Positions 1 through 5,052 of a DNA stretch of 6,113 bases are shown here, piece after piece. The first letter of the stretch is position 1; each line of letters begins with the position of its first letter. Location of the stretch: contig CAMKTI010000106.1 of the NCBI GenBank assembly GCA_946415665.1, positions 1 through 6,113 of the forward strand, read 5' to 3'. Below the pieces are notes generated by a model, which worked only from the letters and a program-made list of their open reading frames with translations, did no database searches and was not told the DNA's origin. The position numbers and the translations under genes were made by a program. This DNA is from an uncultured Clostridia bacterium. GTDB taxonomy: Bacteria; Bacillota; Clostridia; Lachnospirales; CAMVHY01.

Positions 1-291
1 CGCGCATATGCACCTTTATATGGCTTGAATCTATCATCGCCACAACATTTTTTAATTCTGCGTTTTGACTTAAAACTTTAGCCAATCTTTCCCATGCAAA
101 TCTCTCCATGGCGCCCCTGTCCTCAATATCCAAAATACTCCGTTTAAAGAATTTCTATTATCCTTCCCCGCTATTCTTTTCTTTTCTTTTATGTAATCTT
201 TTATTTTTTCCCACTCTTCATCGCTTATATCATTCCTTTTATAGCTTCTTTCTCCATTTTTATTACTCATTTTACCTTTTTCCCCTTTCAT
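1..291 (-). pseudogene. IS5-family transposase, 5' half, broken
   Basis: This encodes the N-terminal part of an IS5-family (DDE) transposase, which would cut and join insertion-sequence ends. Reading from 291 or from a second ATG at 270, the protein shows the family's N-terminal helix (RNDISDEEWEKI), then KDNRNSLNGVFWILRTGAPWRDL, split here as KDNRN, FWILRTGAPW and RDL. That frame stops at 70-72. The next frame over carries on the homology from about 105 down to 1 with RF.WERLAKVLSQ and MIDSSHIKVH, which holds the first catalytic aspartate. The usual 20 or so residues between PWRDL and WERL (the G.W.TVY.RF..W segment) are missing. A deletion with frameshift therefore joins the two parts near 90-105. 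The gene runs off the window at 1, so its 3' half is unseen. It differs in sequence from the IS5-type remnant at 5053 and so comes from another element. Family call sure; exact start uncertain because both ATGs have purine-rich upstream sequence. Confidence 0.88.
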
Positions 292-310
292 TTACTTTTT
301 ATCCCCTTAT

Positions 311-339
311 ATTATATATCTTCTAATTTTGTCGACACT
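311..339 (-). promoter_or_regulatory. possible promoter of the left transposase
   Basis: On the minus strand a perfect TATAAT lies at 316-311, about 20 bases upstream of the first possible start at 291. A hexamer 17 bases further upstream (AGTGTC, 339-334) is a poor -35 match, so activity is uncertain. Confidence 0.35.
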
Positions 340-348
340 ATCTAAGAA
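327..348. repeat. TTTTGTC box, copy 1
   Basis: TTTTGTCGACACTATCTAA is closely matched at 1473-1494 (TTTTGTCTGCACCATCTAA) and more loosely at 1506-1525. Copies 1 and 2 both lie just upstream of a minus-strand gene and share further T/C-rich sequence on their left side. This may be a common leader or promoter element, or an IS end; its role is unknown. Confidence 0.45.
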
Positions 349-397
349 ACAATTTTGCAATTGCTCGTGTGCGACAAATTAATAAATCAAATTGGCA

Positions 398-432
398 AAA
401 AAAACTAACACAAAAATCGTGTCAGTTTTTTT
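398..432. terminator. bidirectional hairpin terminator
   Basis: The 14-base arms 398-411 (A7 then CTAACAC) and 419-432 (GTGTCAG then T7) pair with one G-T wobble around a 7-base loop. Poly-A on one side and poly-T on the other make it usable in both directions. It sits just downstream of the minus-strand pseudogene ending at 450, which it most likely served. Confidence 0.8.
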
Positions 433-449
433 GTATATATTTTGTTTTA

Positions 450-1425
450 TTAATTATCAGTAAGATCTTCGATAAATGGTAAATTATTTTTTTCTTGTTT
501 GACTATTTGTTCAGCTATTTGTATTTGATTAAAATTTTGTTGGTATCCTGATTTGCCTATATTAAATTCGTTTTGATTTTTTTTTGTTTCAAGATTCATA
601 TAGATTTGTTTTGGATATGGATTTTTATTTTTTTTTGGTTTTTTGTTGGATAAACACGAAACCAATAATTTTGACGCTACAAAAACGAAAAGCAAAACCA
701 CTGCTGCTATTACAAATTTTATAATTGCAGTAGATAATATCTCTACAGAAATCGATGCCACTGTCATTATCAAAGCTATAATAAAATCAATCAAAATAAT
801 CCATTTTAAAACCGTTAAAAATTTTATCAGACTTTCATTTTTAGCTTCAGATTAATGTCGATTATTTTTATCTGCTAAATCCGATGTTTGGATTTTTGAT
901 CTGCCTGAGTCTTCTTTGATTTTATTTCTATTTATTTCATTATCTATCCCTTTGTTTCCTTTACTTTCTGTAACTATTTTATCTTTATGCTTTTTTATGC
1001 CATCTTCTAATGCGTTCTTTAACATGAATTTCAGTTCATTCAAAGTTTTTTGATCAAAAATGTTTATTGTATAAAATTTACCTTTACAATATTCATTCAA
1101 TTCTTTTGTTAATCAAAAAAATACTGCTTCATCTACATTCCTTCCAAAATTTTCTTTAGCCGAGCTTGATTGTTGCCAAATTTCAGATGTTTAAAATTTT
1201 GATGTTCTATAGAAATATTATTCTTAAATAATAACTTATATTTCAAGGTTTCACAAATTGAAATCGCCAACAAACCTAAATTACCATCTTCATTAATAAC
1301 TATTTTTTCTGTGCCAATTTTGTCACATTATATTGTTCCTTTTCCCAGTCGACTTTTATTAAATCTGGCGTTTTTTCGAGTTTATCAGTTACGTTTTTTT
1401 AAAACATATCAAATTTCTTATCCAT
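450..1425 (-). pseudogene. decayed gene for a two-helix membrane protein with polar tail
   Basis: I do not recognise the family. The start is an ATG at 1425-1423 preceded by a purine-rich AAGAAGGG site. The reading is broken by a TAA at 1401-1399, a frameshift near 1320, a one-base loss in an A run near 1190, a TGA at 1115-1113 and a TAA at 854-852. Pieces of plausible protein follow one another across these lesions, for example IVINEDGNLGLLAISICETL, then WQQSSSAKENFG, then LTKELNEYCKGKF. The longest open pieces are 855-1112 and 450-851, which share one frame and are separated only by the TAA at 854-852. The second piece holds two hydrophobic helices (roughly the IILIDFIIALIM and FVIAAVVLLFVFVA regions) and then a lysine- and asparagine-rich tail ending FIEDLTDN. 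Restored, it would be about 325 residues: a soluble N-terminal part, a membrane hairpin and a polar tail, the same plan as the divergent intact gene at 1645. Common descent of the two is my inference from architecture. Translation of the 3' piece from a TTG at 794 is possible but has no clear ribosome binding site. Confidence 0.7.
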
Positions 1426-1472
1426 TTTTTTCCCTTCTTAACTTTATTCCTTTTTTATTTCCTTATGTTATA

Positions 1473-1494
1473 TTTTGTCTGCACCATCTAATAA
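1473..1494. repeat. TTTTGTC box, copy 2
   Basis: This second copy of the box at 327-348 lies 48 bases upstream of the pseudogene start at 1425. Both copies are followed, on the minus strand, by TATAA(T/C)ATAAGG and an A-rich leader. A shorter third match, TTTTGTCGCCGCTATTAAAC, is at 1506-1525. Confidence 0.45.
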
Positions 1495-1566
1495 TTAAAT
1501 GTTATTTTTGTCGCCGCTATTAAACATTTTCGCTATAAAAAAGTATATAATTTCAAGAAAAAATAC

Positions 1567-1595
1567 TTGACAAAACAAAAAATACACTGTAGAAT
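1567..1595 (+). promoter_or_regulatory. consensus sigma-70/sigma-A promoter
   Basis: TTGACA at 1567-1572 is followed after exactly 17 bases by TAGAAT at 1590-1595. The expected transcription start near 1602 gives a leader of about 43 bases before the ATG at 1645. A further TATAAT at 1546-1551 lacks a good -35 and may be a weak second promoter. The strong promoter shows that any reading frame extended upstream to 1567 is not translated. Confidence 0.75.
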
Positions 1596-1644
1596 AAAAT
1601 TGTGTTTAGTATCAAAAATTATTTATTTTTATGGAGGAATATGT

Positions 1645-2790
1645 ATGAGTAATTTAAGCGTGCAAAAAAATGAAGAAGTTAATATAGAAGGTTTTAATTC
1701 GATAGCAAAATATATTCGCTATCAAAAATTGTCGCAATCTAATGATAATGGATTGATCATCAAAATTGATGACATTGGTGCTTCGAGCATTGCTGAAAGT
1801 AATAAAAATTCAGATTCAAAAAAAATAATTGTTGAAAATGATAAATTAAATAGTCCTTCAAATACCATCAAAAGCGTAATAAATGAAGTTGAAAAGTTGG
1901 GTTTAAATGCATTAAAAACAGATAAATCTTTACAAAAATTCGAGCAAATGAAATTTTTATATAGTACATTTGGTGAATCTTGGCTGGTACAAGTATTTCA
2001 TAATATAAAAAATACCGAATACCAATTTGCATTAATAGAATACGCATTAAAAAGCGGTCAAAATCCAATGAGTTTGTTTGAAATAAATATTTATTGGATG
2101 ATGACAAAAATAAAGAAATGCCAAACGGTAAAATTAAATGGTCAAAAAATAGAGCTCCAAAAGAAAAGCGAACAAGAAGGAGTATTTTACCCAAAATTTT
2201 ATTGGCAATGTGAGTTTGTTTTTAAATTGTTTTGTTTGTATAGCGGAGAGAATTTGTTTGATTTGTTTTCTGCTGAGAAAATAGTTCGTTTATTCGGAAG
2301 TTGTGCGAATCAGTTTGTCGAATTTTGTTACGACAAAAAATGTGATAATAAAAAAAATGATTCTGATATTTTATCTAATCAACTTAAAGAAGAATTTAAA
2401 TCAAAAGGCAAACGATATGGAATATTTGGAGGATTATTTGGATTTTTTGTTTCGTTTATGTTTATATTTATCACAGCACATATTGTTACGATTTCTTCTG
2501 CATGGATTTTTCTTGCTATCCCTATCGGAACTTTAGCAGGTTGGGCGAGTGGTAAAATTCAGGCACTTCGTGAATATAATAAAATTTTAAATTTACTATC
2601 CCAAACAAACAAGGAAGATAATGTTTCGCTTATGAAACAAACTTTTAAGGCATTTAAAAAGGAATACAAGTTTTCCAAACAAAATCCACCCTTTGAAAAA
2701 CAGAATGAGACAAATGAAAAATTAATTAACCAACCAGACTTAGAGAAATCAATCAATCAATCAAAAGAATTTAATAACAGTGGGCATTAA
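1645..2790 (+). CDS. hypothetical protein, soluble domain plus glycine-rich membrane hairpin
   Basis: I do not recognise this 381-residue protein. The start is set by GGAGG at 1633-1637, seven bases before the ATG at 1645. Translation cannot begin further upstream because the frame there overlaps the promoter. There is no signal peptide. Residues 1-90 are polar and low-complexity. Residues about 100-230 look folded, with aromatic patches such as FGESWLVQVFHNI and FYWQCEFVFKLFCLYSGENL. Residues about 231-257 are charged. Residues about 258-304 form two adjacent hydrophobic segments rich in spaced glycines (GIFGGLFGFF and IPIGTLAGWASG), probably a helical hairpin in the membrane. The last 75 residues are Lys/Asn/Gln-rich, and a short AATC repeat falls in their coding sequence at 2747-2762. 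With no signal peptide the long N-terminal part is probably cytoplasmic. A terminator follows within 25 bases, so the gene is transcribed alone. It is divergent from the pseudogene at 450-1425, which has the same domain order. Coding status sure; function unknown. Confidence 0.85.
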   Translation: MSNLSVQKNEEVNIEGFNSIAKYIRYQKLSQSNDNGLIIKIDDIGASSIAESNKNSDSKKIIVENDKLNSPSNTIKSVINEVEKLGLNALKTDKSLQKFEQMKFLYSTFGESWLVQVFHNIKNTEYQFALIEYALKSGQNPMSLFEINIYWMMTKIKKCQTVKLNGQKIELQKKSEQEGVFYPKFYWQCEFVFKLFCLYSGENLFDLFSAEKIVRLFGSCANQFVEFCYDKKCDNKKNDSDILSNQLKEEFKSKGKRYGIFGGLFGFFVSFMFIFITAHIVTISSAWIFLAIPIGTLAGWASGKIQALREYNKILNLLSQTNKEDNVSLMKQTFKAFKKEYKFSKQNPPFEKQNETNEKLINQPDLEKSINQSKEFNNSGH

Positions 2791-2812
2791 AATTCATGGA
2801 CGCATTAGTTAT

Positions 2813-2847
2813 AAAAAAGCATTGCTTTTGACAGCAGTGCTTTTTTT
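2813..2847 (+). terminator. intrinsic terminator of the 381-residue gene
   Basis: The stem GCATTGCT (2819-2826) pairs with AGCAGTGC (2833-2840) with one wobble and a 6-base loop, extended by six As on the left and seven Ts on the right (2841-2847). It begins 23 bases after the stop codon. Confidence 0.9.
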
Positions 2848-2891
2848 ATATTAAAAAATTTGTTCGTAACAAAATAAAGTTGTCCGCATAA

Positions 2892-2925
2892 AATATTATT
2901 GATAAGCCGGCTTATTAATATTCTT
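2892..2925. promoter_or_regulatory. dyad-symmetric element upstream of the DUF11 gene
   Basis: A perfect 14-bp palindrome, ATAAGCCGGCTTAT, at 2902-2915 sits inside a 34-bp near-palindrome in which 14 of 17 positions per arm match. It is GC-centred in very AT-rich DNA and ends three bases before the ribosome binding site. It could be an operator for a dimeric repressor or a leader hairpin. I cannot place a convincing -35/-10 pair; TTGTCC at 2880-2885 and the AT-rich DNA after it are the only candidates. Confidence 0.5.
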
Positions 2926-2943
2926 TGAAAGGAGGAATTTAAT

Positions 2944-3816
2944 ATGCCAACCATTTTAAACAATCAAGCAAATGTTTCGTATGATTACACGGGTGCGACA
3001 AATTCACAAAATGCAATTTCAAATACTGTAGCGACAACTTTATTGGATGAATATAGTTTAACGGCAAACAAAAGTGCTTTAAATCAAACTTTTCGTCCAG
3101 GAAATACAGTCACTTATATTTTATCTATCGAAAATGATGGTCGCGGGGATTTATATAATTTGACATTGACTGATAATTTAGGTTCAGATACAAATGTAAA
3201 ACCAATGAGTTTTTCAAATGCGATTTTATATGTAAATAATTCGCCGGTTGCAATTACACCGACAATTAATCCTGATCAATCAGTTACTTTTCAAATTCCA
3301 TCGCCATTTTTATCTGGGGACAATGCCATGATAATTTATAATGCTTTGGTGGATAGCAATTTATCTTCGAGTACAAATTCGATTACAAATTCAGTAAGTG
3401 TAACAGCGAATGGCGGATCAAGTTCAGGAACGATAATAACCGTTGATCCAAATCCCTCGACAACAATTAATATCGAAAATTATGCGCAGTTAAGTATTTC
3501 AAAACAATCTGACAAAGAAACGATTACTTCAGGCGAAACATTGACTTATACTTTCACTTTAAACAATCTTGGCAATGAACAAGCGAATAATATAATTTTA
3601 ACGGACACATTGCCACAAAATTTTTTAATTACGCAAGTTACTTCGACAACAAATGGAAATACAACCACTTATCAACCCAGTCAATATAATTTAGACTCAA
3701 CGACAAATACAATTGCTTTACCAAATTCAACTGGACCAGAAATTATTGTTCCAGCGTCAACAGATTCAAGTGTTGGAACGACAATTGTGCAAATTATCGG
3801 AACTGTAATGGCGTAA
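2944..3816 (+). CDS. DUF11 repeat protein, likely surface-associated
   Basis: This is a 290-residue protein with two DUF11 (beta-sandwich, Ig-like) repeats. The first covers about residues 37-153, with FRPGNTVTYILSIENDGRGD followed by LYNLTLTDNLG. The second covers about 181-288, with SGETLTYTFTLNNLGNEQAN followed by NIILTDTLP. In the family the pattern G.T.TYT..I.N.G......N...TD.L marks each repeat. Such proteins are usual in cell-surface and extracellular proteins of Clostridia, often as adhesive or structural modules. The start is certain: AAAGGAGG at 2928-2935 lies eight bases before the ATG. There is no N-terminal signal peptide, no LPXTG and no membrane helix; the chain is rich in Asn, Thr and Ser and has no Cys or Trp. 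It ends near a beta-strand (VQIIGTVMA), as is common in this family. A dyad element precedes it and a hairpin terminator follows. Domain call sure; location and role inferred. Confidence 0.93.
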   Translation: MPTILNNQANVSYDYTGATNSQNAISNTVATTLLDEYSLTANKSALNQTFRPGNTVTYILSIENDGRGDLYNLTLTDNLGSDTNVKPMSFSNAILYVNNSPVAITPTINPDQSVTFQIPSPFLSGDNAMIIYNALVDSNLSSSTNSITNSVSVTANGGSSSGTIITVDPNPSTTINIENYAQLSISKQSDKETITSGETLTYTFTLNNLGNEQANNIILTDTLPQNFLITQVTSTTNGNTTTYQPSQYNLDSTTNTIALPNSTGPEIIVPASTDSSVGTTIVQIIGTVMA

Positions 3817-3896
3817 AATAACTTATTTTTGGCTATAAAAAAAATATCGATTGAAAATAAAAATTCAGTCGGTATTTTTTTTAAGACAATTTAGAT
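3791..3896 (+). repeat. DUF11-tail/terminator repeat, copy 1
   Basis: This is the first copy of a segment found again at 4583-4692. It covers the last codons of the DUF11 gene (AAATTATCGG, then AAC...GCGTAAAATAA), the GCTATAAA-hairpin-poly-T terminator, and the start of the next leader (ACAATTTAGAT). The hairpin is the best-conserved part. Confidence 0.8.
3837..3882 (+). terminator. intrinsic terminator of the DUF11 gene
   Basis: Left arm 3837-3855 (A8 then TATCGATTGAA) pairs with right arm 3864-3882 (TTCAGTCGGTA then T8) with two wobbles. It lies 21 bases after the stop and is near-identical to the terminator at 4628-4670. Confidence 0.9.
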
Positions 3897-3898
3897 TG

Positions 3899-3907
3899 TG
3901 GTATAAT
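3899..3907 (+). promoter_or_regulatory. extended -10 promoter of the first small membrane gene
   Basis: TGGTATAAT is a perfect extended -10 (TG one base before TATAAT, 3902-3907), 33 bases before the ATG at 3941. No good -35 is visible. A small inverted repeat, ACAAT-TTAG-ATTGT, at 3886-3899 immediately precedes it. Confidence 0.6.
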
Positions 3908-3940
3908 TAAATTATTATTTTTATTTGAGGTTGAGAATCT

Positions 3941-4393
3941 ATGGCAGAAAAAGCTTTGTCGATTTTAAAATACTTTTTACATGGATTAAATGTTTTAACA
4001 GTGGGATTAATTAGCGCAATAATTGCTTTAATGTTACTTTTAATTTTTGTTATCACATGTTTTAGTTTAATTGTTTCGTTAGCCTTTACGTATATGGTAT
4101 CACAGGTGTTTGAGATTTGTATTTCAATGGCTCCGTTTTTATTTGTCGGTTTTGGTTCAATTGCTCACTCTCCAATATTTTTGTTTGCGGGATTATTTTC
4201 AATAGTATCTTTTTTAATTTTTCGCAAATTTAGGATGGTAGTTTTGAATATGATTTTTTACCCAACCATAAAATTTTTGCCATTGGTTGTTGATTGCGCA
4301 CGGAAAAGCGGTTTGCATATGCAACGCATACAACGCATAATTTTATTGTCCGTAGATTTAATTAGTATCCCATACGAATATTTTAAAAAATAA
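3941..4393 (+). CDS. small multi-helix membrane protein, probably truncated by an in-frame stop
   Basis: This 150-residue protein is of unknown family. GAGG at 3927-3930 lies ten bases before the ATG, and an extended -10 promoter lies just upstream. Residues 1-14 are short and basic. About 18-52 is a long hydrophobic stretch (VGLISAIIALMLLLIFVITC onwards), probably one or two helices. About 60-93 is a second hydrophobic region. Residues 94-150 are mixed, with positive charges (FRKFR, RKSGLHMQR), suggesting a cytoplasmic amphipathic part. Its first 45 residues match the gene at 4768, sharing K.L.I.K.FLH.LN.LT.G, so the two are duplicated paralogues. After the TAA at 4391-4393 the same frame stays open for 68 more codons, so the original protein was probably about 220 residues. 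It follows the DUF11 gene but has its own promoter behind a terminator. The expressed product may be non-functional. Confidence 0.7.
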   Translation: MAEKALSILKYFLHGLNVLTVGLISAIIALMLLLIFVITCFSLIVSLAFTYMVSQVFEICISMAPFLFVGFGSIAHSPIFLFAGLFSIVSFLIFRKFRMVVLNMIFYPTIKFLPLVVDCARKSGLHMQRIQRIILLSVDLISIPYEYFKK

Positions 4394-4600
4394 ATAACCA
4401 AAATTGGCAATAATAACATCCAAATCGAAAGATTTAATAATATAAAAGCAAAGTTTGATCCGAAATTGGAGTTAGGGGAAACAACTTCTTGGAATGATGA
4501 TTTTGGAATCGAAATTGCTAAAACAAAAGGAAACATAGTGCCGTTGGTTCACAGCAAAAGCTTTGATTTTGGTCATGCGCGAAAATTATCGGAACCATGA
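4394..4600 (+). pseudogene. in-frame coding-like continuation of the membrane protein gene
   Basis: These 68 codons in the frame of the upstream gene are free of stops until TGA at 4598-4600. The stretch has no ATG of its own and no ribosome binding site. It reads as a hydrophilic domain (for example NNNIQIERFNNIKAKFDP, ETTSWNDDFGIEIAK). At about 70 % A+T an open run of this length in a chosen frame is unlikely by chance (my estimate is below 1 %). The simplest reading is the original C-terminal part of the membrane protein, cut off by the TAA at 4391-4393. The last bases overlap the DUF11-tail repeat. Confidence 0.55.
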
Positions 4601-4692
4601 CAGCGTAAAATAATTTTTCTTAGCTATAAAAAAATATTGATTGAACAAAAAATTCAGTCGGTATTTTTTTGTCGCAGAAAAACAATTTAGAT
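4583..4692 (+). repeat. DUF11-tail/terminator repeat, copy 2
   Basis: This second copy of 3791-3896 includes a remnant of a DUF11-gene 3' end. In the matching frame, 4585-4608 reads IIGTMTA and stop, against IIGTVMA and stop in the intact gene. The terminator and the ACAATTTAGAT start of the leader follow. The rest of that DUF11 gene is absent upstream, so a deletion or recombination joined its tail to other sequence near 4583. Confidence 0.75.
4628..4670 (+). terminator. intrinsic terminator, second copy
   Basis: The arms 4628-4645 (A7 then TATTGATTGAA) and 4653-4670 (TTCAGTCGGTA then T7) pair with wobbles. It shares its right arm almost exactly with the terminator at 3837-3882 and now follows only a gene remnant. 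Confidence 0.85.
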
Positions 4693-4728
4693 CCTGAGTT
4701 AATAAAAAATCAAAGACATGATAAATCG

Positions 4729-4778
4729 TTCTGTATCATATTATTTTTAATTGAGGACGGTAATTTTATGATACAGAA
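4729..4778 (+). promoter_or_regulatory. inverted repeat enclosing the ribosome binding site and covering the start codon
   Basis: TTCTGTATCATA (4729-4740) is the perfect reverse complement of TATGATACAGAA (4767-4778), with 26 bases between. The right arm contains the ATG at 4768 and the loop contains GAGGACGG (4753-4760). An upstream ATGATA (4718-4723) could pair instead with TATCAT (4734-4739), giving two mutually exclusive stems. Caveat: by alignment with the leader at 3899, TATCAT may be a weakened -10, in which case the left arm would not be transcribed. Confidence 0.45.
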
Positions 4779-4953
4779 ATATTTGCCTATTACGAAAGAC
4801 TTTTTACATTTATTAAATTTTTTAACCTTGGGCATAACTGGGGTTATAGCATCTTTGTTACTGTTTTTGATTTCACTTATTGTTGGTTTGTATAGATTGC
4901 TATTAGAATTATGTGCTTATGTTTCAAATTGTGGATTTTTTTTGTCTGTCTAG
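4768..4953 (+). CDS. small membrane protein, shortened paralogue of the gene at 3941
   Basis: This 61-residue peptide has a single long hydrophobic stretch (about residues 18-45), family unknown. The start is the ATG at 4768, eleven bases after GAGG at 4753-4756. The upstream extension of the frame begins inside a terminator T tract and is not credible. It aligns without gaps with the first 45 residues of the protein at 3941, sharing K.L.I.K.FLH.LN.LT.G and then several Leu/Ile. The leaders are also related (TTATTTTTA.TTGAGG). After residue 45 the similarity ends, and the frame stops at TAG 4951-4953, about 100 bases before the transposase remnant. Truncation linked to the insertion of that element is likely but not proven. 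It lies in the second unit of the DUF11-tail/membrane-gene repeat. It may be a degenerate gene or a short single-helix membrane peptide. Confidence 0.55.
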   Translation: MIQKYLPITKDFLHLLNFLTLGITGVIASLLLFLISLIVGLYRLLLELCAYVSNCGFFLSV

Positions 4954-5052
4954 ATACTGCCCACACGAAGAAAACAAGCAACAAAAAAAGAAAAAAATAA
5001 TCTATAAAATAAGATATGCTAGAGAAGAATAAAAAACAGGAGCAAAATAAAC

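Noticed and set aside
108..326. Plus-strand open frame of 72 codons, Phe/Leu/Ser-rich
   Set aside because: It is antisense to the left transposase; its hydrophobic composition comes from reading the complement of A-rich coding DNA.
1311..1523. Plus-strand open frame of 70 codons
   Set aside because: It is antisense to the 5' part of the minus-strand pseudogene and its leader, with no ribosome binding site.
1567..1644. Upstream extension of the 381-residue gene from a TTG at 1567
   Set aside because: That TTG is the first part of the TTGACA -35 box, and GGAGG at 1633-1637 points to the ATG at 1645.
1868..2194. Minus-strand open frame of 108 codons inside the 381-residue gene
   Set aside because: It is a shadow of the real gene, with no start signal and a composition expected from the complement.
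2747..2764. AATC tetranucleotide repeat (four units) as a phase-variation tract
   Set aside because: Four units are too few to suggest high slippage, and the repeat is near the 3' end, where a shift would only change the tail.
4258..4536. Minus-strand open frame of 92 codons
   Set aside because: It is antisense to the membrane gene and its continuation, with no ribosome binding site; the plus-strand frame shows paralogy and is preferred.
4669..4767. N-terminal extension of the small membrane gene using a TTG at 4669
   Set aside because: It would begin inside the terminator's T tract without a ribosome binding site. The ATG at 4768 has GAGG upstream and aligns with the start of the paralogue at 3941.
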